Below the pieces are notes generated by a model. It had not been told where the DNA came from and searched no databases. It saw only the letters and a program-made list of their open reading frames with translations. 64,000 nucleotides of DNA from Hygrocybe punicea. Lineage: Eukaryota > Basidiomycota > Agaricomycetes > Agaricales > Hygrophoraceae. Location: positions 4,154,001 to 4,218,000 of the forward strand of contig OY744467.1 in NCBI GenBank assembly GCA_963556145.1. Direction: 5' to 3'. Both the position numbers and the translations under genes were made by a program. Positions 1 to 11,193 of the stretch are shown one piece after another (within the stretch, counting starts at the first letter, position 1; each line of letters opens with the position of its first letter).

Positions 1-467
1 AATTCGAACGGGCTTGCCAATGTAATTGGCATTGGCAGACACTCCACACTCCATGAGGCCGATTCTTCTCCAAGAGGCCTTTGTGACCCAAAGGACCATT
101 TTGAAGTGTCCCCCTTCATATTGCCATATTAGGAAATTTCCGTTCCTATTTTGCAATGGTCAAAATGGCTTTCGAATATGGGAAAAATACATGCTTCAGC
201 CAGTCACTAAAAAAGGGATATTACGATAAACGGGCAGGAGCAAACAGGGCTGAAGATGGTAATTAAGCTATTGGAATTAAAAAGTAAGATCCCATCATTA
301 CGGTGTCGACTGTGGCTAGTGTAGTGGTTCGAAGGACAACAAAACGATACTTTGAAACAGGGTCTAGGCGCCAAATGAGTGTGTTGTTGGCAACGCTCTC
401 AAGTCGCAGCCATCGAGGAAAGCGTAGGTACAAGTCCTGCTCGACCGGAGGGTAAATTAGGTCGAAT
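1..467. other. no gene recognised
   Basis: No reading frame with recognisable protein character is seen in these bases. They lie downstream of the minus-strand zinc-finger gene and probably contain its 3' untranslated region. Confidence 0.4.
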
Positions 468-1671
468 TCATCCTGTCTCGTGACGTGAGCGTTTTTTAGG
501 ACGATCATTCTCGGTAGGTGACGAACTGTGCTTTCGGCTAGCGGAAACATGGCTTTCTTCGAACCCCTGTCTCTGAGCATGTTCCGACGTGGGGGACACA
601 TCTGCCGTGTTCGACGAAGAACCCGACGAGGAAAGGCGTTGGTGATCACCAACTTCCTCCGCTGAGATTTCCATCTCTTTGAGCAAGCCTTGCGTGTGGA
701 CGCGCGAGTGCCGACGCATATTACTGAGGACGCTGAAACTGCGACCACAACCTTCCGCCGGGCAGATGAAAGCTGTGAACGAGAGTCATAAGTCAACAAG
801 AAAAACACTTGACAAAAACTGACGTTTCTCTCCGGTGTGACTATTGACATGTATCTAGATGAACCTCAGTACCCCAGTCTTTGAAATAATGATGATTCCT
901 CACCTTGAGACTGCTCGGGCGAGTGAACCCTTTACCGCAGTAGCTGCACTCATACTTGGAGGAGGAAGAAGAGAGGCTGCCGCCCATGTGTAGCCCGGAA
1001 TCAGCGTGGTCTGGAATACCTGCTAGCACTGCTCCGGATTGATAACGAGCGCCAGTGGATATGCGTTCATCATCAAATGGACCGACGGTTGTCGGGATGG
1101 TACCTGCTGAGTGGCGATGTGGTTCTGCCATCCTGAATGGATGATGGAAGGCCGGAGATCCACGAGGGTCAAAAGCAGAGTAATGATTCATTGGAGGGTA
1201 CGTCTCCGGCCTGAGTGGAACACGTTCCGGAGACTCATAGTTGCTTGAAGGTCTGAACGGACGTGATGGGTATTGCGAAGGATAGGCGGATGTCGACGTT
1301 TGAGCCATAGCAGGAGGGTATGGCATAGAAGCTAACGGGTTAGGTCTGAACTGCTAGGAATGAAATTGGAAGTTCAACTGTGAAGCTAACGAAAATATCG
1401 TCAAAGAATCTTACCTGTAGCTCTCCTGCAGACCTGGACGGGTGTGACATTCGGTCGTCGCGCCTATCGTCATCCCTATATGACACATAGGCAAGTGGAG
1501 AAGACGGGACATCTGCTGATATGTGTCTGGGAGATCGGGAAAGCTCCGCTGGGGCGGCAGGTCAGCGCGTTTTGCTAGGGAAATCGATTGCTTACCTCCA
1601 AATAAGTCGCGGATAGGTGGAAGTACGGGGCGATCGCCTTGTCGGGCCTCCGATAATGAGGAAGGGGACAT
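468..1671 (-). CDS. C2H2 zinc-finger transcription factor, five exons, 331 aa
   Basis: Probable nuclear DNA-binding regulator. Reading the minus strand, five exons (1671-1596, 1548-1415, 1353-904, 854-824, 772-468) join with GT-AG introns of about 47-61 nt into one open frame of 331 codons plus stop. The N-terminus has the motif LPPIRDLFGG (about residues 17-26), a short conserved leader I associate with Agaricomycete C2H2 factors. A Ser/Pro/Tyr-rich middle follows. Two C2H2 fingers sit at about residues 206-228 and 234-258, joined by the classical linker HTGEKPF. The first reads YECSYCGKGFTRPSSLK and is completed across an intron; the second contains CPAEGCGRSFSVLSNMRRH. A Ser-rich tail with the basic stretch RPKKRSRH (likely nuclear signal) ends the protein. 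Introns cut through the finger region, and only the spliced form restores both fingers. The target genes are unknown. The start is the first Met before LPPIRDLFGG; an upstream exon cannot be excluded. Confidence 0.85.
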
Positions 1672-4378
1672 TTCGGAACTGCAGATGGGTCAAACTTGCA
1701 ATACGAAGGGCAGCCTATATACTCACCACAAAACACCATTGGAAATGGGCTGAGAAAGCGGACAAACCCGCTGAGAAAGCGGAGTGCATAGCAGCGCGCC
1801 GTGTCGTTCTAAACAAACAAGGTTTCAAAGCCGGTAGGCAAGACTGTTGATGTTAACACAGCCTGGTGTGCAACGTTCGCAATTTAGTTTACCGGTCTAA
1901 ATCAAAACCATGATCGATAAGTTGCTTTGGAGTGAAACTTCGGGCAAGAAGGATATGAGGAGTACACACCGTAAATCTTCCGGGTCGAAGTAAGTGTGGT
2001 CGACATCGGGTAAGGATGTATCGAATTCAAGCTCCGCAGGACCACAAGCTAGCACGTGATGTTAGACAATTATTTTAATTTTGGTTATGTAATTCAGTGA
2101 TCGACTCACAACTGAACCACGTATCCATTGTTATACTACACCACTGTTTGATTTTCAGTAGCTGTTCGTATCACAGCGAACAGTACTGCGTTGTGACTAA
2201 TCCGAGGGCTCAGCTTTGGACAACCAACTGAGCGGTGTCCCCATTCGACACGTACGTTCGAGCTTACTGTCTAAAAATACGTACTCAAGCCGCCGCCGAA
2301 CTCTATCACCGCTCTGTATAGTCGGTCTTGAGCTGTGCCAATCAACGTGGCTTGCTATGACAAGGATGCAGTTCAGGACCGATCCGTCGCCTCACCACCG
2401 GGCGTTGGTGTGATGCCTCTGCTTGGATACCGGAACGACACATGCGGAGGAACACGAAAAGTCAGGTCCCGGAATCACCATCCCTATGTTTCTCGTGAAT
2501 ATACTGAGTTCGTACGTAGGTACAGAATGCGGTCGCCGCCGAGTACAAGGCAGGGGTATTCTGGTGAGCAGACGTTCCGTCAAGTTTTGTGATCGTACTA
2601 CTACTACTCAAAACAAATTTCATGCGGTGTCGTTGCAACCCGAGTCACGATGTCTCACATTTGACTCCTTGTTGTATTGAAGAAGTATCGAGACGACGAC
2701 ACCTGTCAATCCAATCGCTAATCAAGATATCGGTGTGTATATGTCCGCCTATTCCTCAGGTACCAAACGAACCCTTCATGGCCGATCAGAGGCACATTTA
2801 TCAAGTACAAGGTGGGCGAGGGTGTTTGATCAGGAACGAGCGAGCTGACGATGAAGAATGGCAGGCCGACCAATGTTACGGAGTGACTGTTACCCTGGTC
2901 GAAAAACCCAACACATGTAGGAAAGATGATACGACAGGTCATCCCTTGCATTGTCAAGGCACTTGCAAGACAGTCCGAACATCACATAGGATCCGTGATT
3001 GCGTGGGCATGTTGCCCTTCAACCAACTTGTGCTTAGCAGCAAGAGTATCTATCAGCAAGAGTATCTATCACGTTCATCAAGTATGATGTGAATGAAGCA
3101 TTGTAGCATTGCGGACTACGATGGTTATCGAGAGCATTATGTAGATACGGTAGCTGAACATGGTAATATATATATTCATCCTTAAGGCGAGGGACGAGAA
3201 CTAAAAATTTAGCGTCGTGACTACATAATAAATCCCGACGTGTAACGACTCCTGCCACCATACTGAAAAACGCTGATAAGGTGCATGCATAGGTTGTTTT
3301 TCCCAAATAAAACACTGGAGACTTGAGAGTCGAGACCATAATGATAATTGTCAAATGGATGGTGAACAGGTGGTAATTGACCAGATGTACAGATAGCACC
3401 TCGATGCGTGCATGGCTCTCTCACGAGGTCTGTGAATCTTGCATTTCTGCGGGAGTCTGTGTTTTCAGAGATAACGCATGCAAGTTTTGAGACAGCTCCT
3501 CAGCGAGGGCTGAATAAATCATGCGATGTCTTTGTATGGTTGTCTGATGAAAAGGAAAGCTGTGATGAATGTACGCCCATCGTCGTGCAACATAATGAAA
3601 GGCCATGCCTTTCCTGCGAACGCATCAGAAATAACATGGAGAAAGAAATCTGGATGGACAGCGGCGTTGGTATGAGACACAGTGTATCAATCCGTCTCGA
3701 CTCACGCGTTTCCCCATTCCCGCCACCTTCCGCCATCATGGCAACGTGGTGACGGTGCTGCAAGGAATCATTTCTGATGGTTAACACCACAGGTTGCAGC
3801 TGCAGAGTCAGCTAAGCAGGGGATTCAAAATATGCTTCACGTCAAGTACTATTTTGACAAGTTAACGCACCTTGGCTCGGATGGCTCGTTCAACTACGCC
3901 AAAACTAGCTGTTTGACCTGCAGACATGATGAGATATCGACTAAAAAATGCGGATATATGTGATTTTAATCCCTGCATTGATTGGGATTAACCTTGGCCG
4001 CTGATCAATACTGGTTACAGTACTCTTGTGACGGGATGAAGGGCTGTATGTCTGCGATGCAATTGGCAATGCTGATCTGATCGGCATCATTGTAAGCAGA
4101 ATTCTATTTTTATTTTCAAACGTTAAGCCACCCTAGGCAGGACCCCGGATTGTCCGCACCAAGGAGAGATGGACATATTTTCGGAATTTTGGCCCAAATG
4201 CCCGCAGACATTGTTCCCTGGTTTGCAGAAAAGCCATATCCTCATCCAGACCTCTGGGCTTGGCCATTACCCGCAGCCCTAAAAATATAATTTGTAAGTG
4301 TGCCGTTTAGGCCATCAGGAAAACCCAATATGGCTTAATATTTCTTAGCCAATCTTAGCCGTCTTGAATCCGAAATTA
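1672..4378. other. intergenic region, no gene recognised
   Basis: Several open frames of 60-167 codons occur (for example 2589-3092 plus and 3408-3752 plus), but none shows recognisable motifs, plausible splicing or biased composition. The first bases are the likely promoter of the minus-strand zinc-finger gene. From about 4130 the sequence becomes AT-rich and leads into the fold-back element that starts near 4379. Confidence 0.45.
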
Positions 4379-5147
4379 CAGCCGTTTGCATGTATCTTGA
4401 CAATTTTTGGAAAATTTTGAATTGATTCTTGCGCTTTTCAAAACTAATGACATTTCAAAAAACAAATTTGTTAAGTTTGGGGACCTAAGCAAATATTGTA
4501 ACTCATGAAATACTGCACAGATTTACATGATTGTAGGATGAAGTTTCATCCAAATTTCAAGGGCTAGCCACTCCTGTATTTAAATTTAGGAAATATTCAG
4601 ATTATTGATAGTTACAGGTGCATTTCTGCATTTCAGTGACTAATACTTGTACAATGAATAACTTTACAAGGAATGCTCAGATTTACAAGATTGTAGGGAG
4701 AAAACCATTCCAGTTTTGAAGGGCTAGAAGCTCACATACTGGCATTTTGCTTAATTTGAGGTTTTGCTCAGGTAATAAGTATGTGCCTTGTTGGGATAAA
4801 TATGGTCTTAATGCCCAAAAGTATACAAAATCCTGGTATGTGAGCTTCTAGCCCTTCAAAAATGGAATGGTTTTCTCCCTACAATCTTGTAAATCTGAGC
4901 ATTCCTTGTAAAGTTATTCATTGTATAAGTATTAGTCACTGAAATGCAGAAATGCACCTGTAACTATCAATAATCTGAATATTTCCTAAATTTAAATACA
5001 GGAGTGGCTAGCCCTTGAAATTTGGATGAAACTTCATCCTACAATCATGTAAATCTGTGCAGTATTTCATGAGTTACAATATTTGCTTAGGTCCCCAAAC
5101 TTAACAAATTTGTTTTTTGAAATGTCATTAGTTTTGAAAAGTGCAAG
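4379..5147. mobile_element. fold-back MITE, arms about 318 bp, old
   Basis: The left arm (about 4428-4743) is repeated in inverted orientation at about 4832-5147, with a loop of about 90 bp. Both arms contain the line GATTGTAGGGAGAAAAC followed by an AAGGGCTAGAAG motif, which recurs in the element at 8064-8855, so the two belong to one family. The outer left edge reads TTACAGCCGTTTGCATG, close to the family terminus TA-CAGCNGTTTTCAT. The matching outer right edge is missing, so the copy is truncated or rearranged on that side. There is no coding capacity. A TA target duplication and CAGC ends suggest a Tc1/mariner-like non-autonomous element (inference). Confidence 0.75.
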
Positions 5148-5585
5148 ATATTTTGAGTAGAAATACTATGGCTTGCATCTAGTGTGGTTACACCATTTGA
5201 CTACATTGACTCAGCATTCCAACAAAGGCACAGTGTGACAGCAAAAGCCAGAAAAGGTTGGCCCATGGCATTTCAAACCCTGGGCAAAGGATTGGATTGT
5301 CAACCCCTGGACGTTGCCGGTTGTGTATCTTGCTACAAACGCGTCTTTGGGACATATAATAGTAGGAATGAATACTTTGTACAGTAAGGAGGAGATCTGC
5401 CGACTTAGTTTTGTCGAAAACATGTTGTGGGAGGCTGGGAGCGGTAGAACGAGAGTTGAGCCAAAACGCGTCTGAGAGGTACAATATGGACCCCGTACAC
5501 CTGTCAGGGTACCACGGGGGGGTGGACGTCTCCGCATCTTCCATTGGTTGTCCCTTGCGAAAGTTGAAAAGTTCCAGGCTGCGAG

Positions 5586-7262
5586 ATGTCGACAAACTAT
5601 AGGAGTTCCGTGCTACCGAATGGAAATCAGTGCGTTGAACGGGAGATGAGCAGGCACCAACGCGGTCTCGTGGACACTTGTTTCGAAGAGGGTCAATATG
5701 AATCTGCCATTGCTGTCCTGGACCAACTTCGGTCACCGAAGTATAAACCTGCCGTGTAAGCTGTTTCAACCTTGGTTACAATGCAGTGTGTACCTTTCCC
5801 AATATTCTAGGTCGCACATCCGCCAGCTGCTGTATATCGCACTTTACCCTCCTCATCACGATGCAGGAAAGGACACTGCTAATTTCGACCCAGAATCTCC
5901 TAGAAAAGCAGTAAAGCAACAAAAAAGCCCTCTTTTTCCATCCCAGGCTGCTACAGCGGCCGCACAGCGCCTGCTCGTGTCCCTGGCTACCACGAACTCA
6001 CCTGACGCACTTTTCCGTGCATTGCCCAGCTATTCAGATACAACTGCTGTTTCTAATGTTGCACAGGAATCGGGCCATGACGACGAGGATTCTGTCATTG
6101 GTAGAGAAGCGATCTGCATCAAAGAAAGCAAGCACTGTTGGAGCATCTTAAGGGAAGGATTCATCCAGCGTAGAATGCTCACGATGTCATCACCAAGTGG
6201 TATAAGGATTGGGAAGAACGGTTGCCGAGATTTTCTTGAAGATGATGGTCTTTTCGATGCAGTCTCGGGTATGGAAACGCCTTCGGTCGTCGCTGCGAAT
6301 GCGTGGCCAGTGCTTGACTGGCTAATATCGGTATTCGAACTAGATGAAATAGAACAAGTGAACCACGGTCTTGGTGAGTCGAATTCCGTCTAGAATTGGT
6401 GGACGACGCCTTCATGCATCCTCAGCCCGGTATTCTCCACTACTCTTGTCCCAAATACCGTCACCCCGAGGTGGCTCTGGCGCACGGTGGGAAGTTGATG
6501 CACCATTAGAAGTCATTTTCGAGTGTTTCCAACAGACAGAACAAAAGTGCAAAATAATGGGTGCCCGGTTGATGACATTGGTATAAAATACACCTTCGCA
6601 GCTCCCGTCGCCATCCAAGCTCACATTTCAACCAGTTAATCAACCTCACGTCAACCATTCACTTAGACATGCCCATCTTTGTTACATCGGTGTTCACTCG
6701 TTTGTCTTCGTTCTCTGCGGAAGAAGTCTCCGTGCTGTTCTCCGTGCTGGCTCCGTCGCCAATCATTTGCAGATTCAAGATCGCCTTGTGTCAGAAGTAT
6801 ATCACAAGTTCTTCAATCAACTATCACGCCGAGATAAGCGACCTACGGCCCAAACCACAGGCACGAGCACAATCCCGCTCTACCCCTGTGTCTCACTGGG
6901 ACGCTGAACAAGACAGGGATAGGTCTCATAAGTTGATGCCCACTTTGACTGCCGTAGCTTCCATTGCAAACAGGTATTCTCCACCTCAATCTGCGGAAAT
7001 CTTGCGGTTGATGGAGACCGACATTCACAACTCCCGGGCCTCCACTTCTGTGGCTGCATTCATCCAAATAAAATTCGAGCTCCTGGTCGCATTCGGGAGT
7101 TTTCAGAAATGTGCCGCTGTGGACGACAAAGATCATGATTGGCTGTGTGTGCTTCGCAATGGAAGGTTGACCAAGGCCTTGGACAAGGCCTTTAAGCATG
7201 GAAAAGAAGATCTGGGCCAAACTTACCAGGAAACTTTGCAGGAGATCATGTCTATTTGGTAG
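5586..7262 (+). CDS. conserved-looking protein of unknown function, 504 aa, four exons
   Basis: I do not recognise the family. Exons 5586-5755, 5811-6373, 6426-6580 and 6636-7262 join by GT-AG introns of 52-55 nt into one frame of 504 codons plus stop, with phases matching at every junction. The start context AGATGTCGAC gives MSTNYRSS. The product looks soluble and mainly helical: CFEEGQYESAIAVLDQLRSP (about residues 31-50) could be a TPR-like helix pair, and VSHIRQLLYIALYP begins exon 2. No signal peptide or membrane span is seen. In exon 4 a second frame also looks coding around 6770-6860. Two more short introns (about 6733-6779 and 6892-6934) would also keep the frame open and give a slightly shorter protein, so the last third is uncertain. 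RNA reads would decide. The flanks are fold-back elements. Confidence 0.7.
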
Positions 7263-7276
7263 ATTGAGATGCAGAA

Positions 7277-7415
7277 GGAGAATATTACAGCCATTACAGT
7301 ATTGGTTGGCAGTAACTGAACAAACTTGTGTTTATGAAATTTGTAATTTGGAGGGAAAGTTGTGCTGCTTGCAAAAAGCTATGAGCTGCTGTAATTACCT
7401 TGCTTGCAAGGTTGC
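7277..7415. repeat. short relic of the TA/CAGC fold-back family
   Basis: Begins ATTACAGCCATTACAG and contains GAGGGAAAGTTGT and GCTGCTGTAATTACC, words shared with the fold-back element at 8064-8855 and with the relic at 33213. The following ATTACCTTGCTTGCAAGG recurs in variant form near 27567, 31348 and 43797. It lies 15 bases after the stop of the 504-aa gene, so it may supply that gene's 3' end. Confidence 0.55.
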
Positions 7416-7464
7416 TGACCCCGGGAAAATAAGCGCATCGGGGTTGGATATCGTAAATAGATGT

Positions 7465-7780
7465 CAATAGCGGACTTTCTTCGATCACTCCGTCTTATCT
7501 CATACACAATAGAATTGGCATTGGCACATGTTCGCGCCCGATCCATACATCCTTCCAAAGGAACGCGTGGACACGTCACATTCAGTGTCAACGTTTCATG
7601 CCCCTCGCCAATCCCTTCCATGACAATATCCTTAATCTCGCGACAGCGCACCTCAAACGCGTTCAAGTACACACAGTGTCCTCCATCGTGACCTGCTCCA
7701 AACAGTGGCTCTCTCCGATTACCAACACCTGTGGCTCCGTACTCCATCCTAATTCCTTCAACGACACCCTGTTAAACACA
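7465..7780 (-). pseudogene. exon-like seed copy of the tandem array
   Basis: On the minus strand an acceptor-like TTTAACAG (about 7769) precedes an open frame. It contains MEYGATGVGNRREPLFG, then HDGGHCVYLNAFEVRCREIK and a Cys-containing tail ending near SIVYE. Composition and lack of stops over about 280 bases suggest a real exon, with a possible donor (GTATGAG) near 7505. I do not recognise the family, and no flanking exons could be assigned: the next sequence upstream is a row of decayed copies of the same unit. It is best read as the best-preserved member of a duplicated exon rather than a working gene. Confidence 0.45.
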
Positions 7781-8061
7781 ATTCACAGGTACACTTAAAC
7801 ACGTTCGAGTCCACACTGTGTTCTCCTTCGTGTCCTGCTAAAAAAAGAGGCCCTCTCGGATTACCATCCCCTGCGACTATGTCCTAATTTCTTCAACGAC
7901 AGCCCGTTAAACACCTTCACAAGTACACTCGAATGCTTCGCGCCCTAATCTCACGGCAGCGCACCTCAGACGCGTTCGAGTCCACACGACGTTCTCCTTC
8001 ATGACCTGCTAACAATACCATCCCCTGCGACTATGTCCTAATTTCTTCAACAACTGCCCAT
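7640..8061. repeat. degenerate tandem array of exon-like unit, left part
   Basis: Copies of a unit containing GTTCTCCTTCGTGTCCTGCT, then CTCGGATTACCATCCCCTG and a variable tail (GTCCTAATTTCTTCAACGAC ... CCGTTAAACAC) occur near 7679, 7821 and 7990. In minus-strand reading the unit corresponds to the exon at 7465-7780, but with stop codons and an A-run where the exon encodes EPLFGAGHDGG. The array continues to the right of the palindromic element. Confidence 0.75.
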
Positions 8062-8063
8062 TA

Positions 8064-8855
8064 CAGCAGTTTTCATAAACATGCGGAAAAGTTGAAAAAA
8101 GATTTGAGGTGTAAAAATTTTGGACTTGGTGAAAATTCTCTTGTATCTCATGGAATACTGCATGGATTGAGATGGTTATAGAGGGAAAGTTGTACTATTT
8201 CTTAAGGGCTTTCTACTCCTGTAATTACATTTGGACCATATTTAGTGTATGGTCAGTTGTAGATGAAATAACAGGGAAACCAGGATTTTTTGAGACCCAA
8301 AATGATATTGTCGAATTATGGCATCAAATGAGCTCCTATGAAGAAGATTGTAGGGAGAAAATTGTTCATTTTTTCAAGGGCTAGAAGTACATATACCGTG
8401 TTTTTCTTGATTTTTGTGTTTTGAGCCAATATTACATCAGTACTATTTTTGATTGCATTGGGATTAGAATACTGCAAGAATTATAAATATTGGCTCAAAA
8501 CACAAAAATCAAGAAAAACACGGTATATGTACTTCTAGCCCTTGAAAAAATGAACAATTTTCTCCCTACAATCTTCTTCATAGGAGCTCATTTGATGCCA
8601 TAATTCGACAATATCATTTTGGGTCTCAAAAAATCCTGGTTTCCCTGTTATTTCATCTACAACTGACCATACACTAAATATGGTCCAAATGTAATTACAG
8701 GAGTAGAAAGCCCTTAAGAAATAGTACAACTTTCCCTCTATAACCATCTCAATCCATGCAGTATTCCATGAGATACAAGAGAATTTTCACCAAGTCCAAA
8801 ATTTTTACACCTCAAATCTTTTTTCAACTTTTCCGCATGTTTATGAAAACCGCTG
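8064..8855. mobile_element. palindromic MITE, arms about 378 bp, TA target duplication
   Basis: An almost perfect inverted repeat (left arm from 8064, right arm ending 8855, loop about 40 bp). Ends are CAGCAGTTTTCATAAACATG and its complement with one difference. It is flanked by TA on both sides. Removing the element and one TA restores the array sequence CCCRTTAAAC, which shows a clean insertion into the tandem array. Each arm carries the same 70-codon open frame, once per strand; this is a consequence of symmetry, not evidence for a gene. Transcription would give a long hairpin RNA. The Tc1/mariner-like assignment rests on TA plus CAG ends. The tightly matching arms imply recent insertion or correction between arms. 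Confidence 0.85.
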
Positions 8856-8857
8856 TA

Positions 8858-9600
8858 AACGTATTCACAAGTACACTCGAACGCTTCCCGCCCTAATCTC
8901 GCGGCAGCGCACCTCAAACACGTTTGAGTCCACATGGCGTTCTCCTTCGTGACCTGCTAAAAAAAAAGGTTCTCTCGGATTACCATCCCCTGCGACTCCA
9001 TCCTAATTACCGTTAAACACACTCACAGGTACACTTAAACGCGTTCGAGACCAGACGACGTTCTCCTTCGTGTCCTGCTTAAAAATGTGGCCCTCTCGGA
9101 TTACCATCCCCTGCGACCATCACGTGTTTGAGCCCACACGGCGTTCTCCTTCGTGTCCTGCTAAAAAAAGGGGCCCTCTCGGATGATCATCCACAGCAAC
9201 TCTGTCCTAATTTCCTAAAAAAAAAGGTTCTCTCTGATTACCATCCCCTGCGACTCCGTCCTAATTACCGTTAAACACACTCACAGGTATACTTAAACGC
9301 GTTCGAGACCAGATGGCGTTCTCCTTCATGTCCTGCTAAAAAAAGGGGCCCTCTTGGATTACCATCCCCTGCGACCATCACGCGTTCAAGCCCAGAGAGC
9401 GTTCTCCTTCGTGTCCTGCTAAAAAAAGGGGCCCTCTCGGATTACCATCCCCTGCGACCATCATGCGTTCAAGCCCAGAGAGCGTTCTCCTTCGTGTCCT
9501 GCTAAAAAAAGGGGCCCTCTCGGATTACCATCCCCTGCAACTATGTCCTAATTTCTTCAACGACAGCCCGTTAAACTCATTCACATGTACACTCGAATGA
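8858..9600. repeat. degenerate tandem array of exon-like unit, right part
   Basis: Further copies of the unit start near 8938, 9060, 9145, 9315, 9401 and 9487. The last ones follow at about 86-bp spacing and are nearly identical to each other, each with an A-run after CCTGCT and a GGGGCCCTCTCGG word. With the three copies left of the palindrome, nine are counted. Spacing varies because the tail segment is present in some copies and absent in others. No open reading frame survives. Confidence 0.75.
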
Positions 9601-9707
9601 AATCAATGCTTACAGTCTGTATTCACATGGTTTTATATGCAGCAAAAGGTCGTGCCACACTCTCCAGTCGACATCTCCTCCAGTAAACGAGTACATGTCT
9701 TCCGTCT

Positions 9708-10284
9708 TTAAACCCCGCCACACATGGCATCGCTTTTGGGCCATGTCGCACGCACCACGTCCCGTTTGCGCGCACCAGCGATGAACCCCTCCATCACGTC
9801 GTCTTCATTCATGTCTGTCGGTGACAAACTGTTGAAGGAGCTTCTTTGAATATCTGTCATCTCACGTACTTTCTTAATCTTTGTCCACCACCATTTGGTC
9901 TCTTCTTCCAACCCGATGAGTCTCTTGTCTTCATCTGATAGTTCCGAATCATGCGATTGCAAGAATTGTTTGTCTTCAAAGTCCCGCAAGAGCCGTATGT
10001 TTTCTTGTCCCTTGCTTCTTGACAGTGCGACATACAAATTGAACAGAGTCAAGCTGCCTGGTGATGGTGGACACTTGATGTCAACTATCAAGTACGGGAT
10101 TGTCTGACCCTGTGCCCGATAATCCGTAAAAGCATAACTTGCGGTCATTGGAAACTGTAGGCGAGTCACAGTCTTGGTCAATGTGCTTCTGCCCTCCCTC
10201 GTTTTGATTTGCATCCGACAACTCGTAGGTTCGATGGGTATTATCTGAGACTGTAAACCTCGCAGTGGTTTCGCACGTGTGCAG
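9708..10284 (-). pseudogene. Helitron helicase, C-terminal part (split by LTR element)
   Basis: Minus-strand frame ending at 9708. It contains motif V/VI of PIF1-type helicases: TASYAFTDYRAQGQTIP and NLYVALSRSKGQENIRLL. It is the continuation of the helicase frame that stops at 15128. Removing the LTR element and one 4-bp target copy joins MRMDR to TRAKPLRGL in frame, which fits the usual DRTRA motif of this family. The tail to the stop (ending KSDAMCGGV) is open. In a live Helitron this enzyme unwinds DNA during rolling-circle transposition; here it is separated from its own N-terminal part and cannot be made as one protein. Confidence 0.85.
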
Positions 10285-10865
10285 TGTGACGGCGAGTTCT
10301 GTTGTAGACCCAAATGGGAATCTACGAAAGTGGTGATCAGCTAAGAAGTGATCAGAGGAGTTTAGTGTCTATAGTCTAGTCAATCCAACCTGAATCTGGG
10401 GTTCCGGATCAGAGGGGAAGTGAAGGGAGTGGAGTACGAAGACTAATATGGAGACGATACGAAGCGAGGACTAAGAAATAGAACTGAAGGGGAGCGATAA
10501 CCTGTATTTTCTATATAGTTTGTAGTATAAGGGTACATCTTTTATACTACTGGGAGTGATCCTGTGCTGTAGTAACTATGTACTACAAGCGAAGGCTGTA
10601 ACTGATAGGAGTGGAGTGGAGTGGAGGAATGCTATGTACTAGGAAACAGGAAACGTAGATACATGATATATGACTATAAATGTACTGATTCCGGGTTGTT
10701 AGAGACATTGCAGTGCATGTAGGAATGAATCCGGAGGCGGAATCCGGAGCGGAATCGATGGAAACGACCGGAATCGGGCGGAATCGACGATACATGAATG
10801 GGAATGGACGGGGACAATGTGGGATGTAAAGAGGATTCGGGTCCAGACGGCCCGGAGCCTCTACA
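10285..10865 (-). repeat. LTR (3' LTR in element sense)
   Basis: Direct-repeat copy of 14547-15127. Plus-strand ends are TGTGACGGCG and CCTCTACA. Differences from the other copy, read by eye, are 10: seven are C/T or G/A at CpG, two are other transitions and one is a transversion. The antisense gene starts about 330 nt beyond its inner edge, so this LTR is the natural place for that gene's promoter (inference). Confidence 0.9.
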
Positions 10866-11193
10866 TCCGGTCAGGACTCAGATAGAGACCATCCCTGGTC
10901 GATCCATATGAAATAACGAAGATACCGGGGTCGTGGGAATAAATGAGCGGAGGCGATGTCAAAAACGGGCAGAAACGATGGTACAACGTGAACGAGATCG
11001 AAGCCGGCGGGTATCGAAGCGTTGGGAAGCAGTGGTCCGGAGCTACTAAAAGAGGGTGAGGCGAAACGGCTGGATAAAGGAACAACGGTCACGTGACGGG
11101 GCAACAAATACAAACAAGAAAACTTTTCAACGCGACTTCAACAATCTCGACAACATCCTCAACAAGCCCAACAAGTACCAATACCAACACCAG

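Noticed and set aside
5188..5769. 193-codon minus frame
   Set aside because: Overlaps exon 1 of the plus-strand gene and shows no coding character.
8172..8747. Identical 70-codon frames on opposite strands
   Set aside because: Mirror images caused by the palindrome; the same reasoning removes the mirrored frames at 32224-33015.
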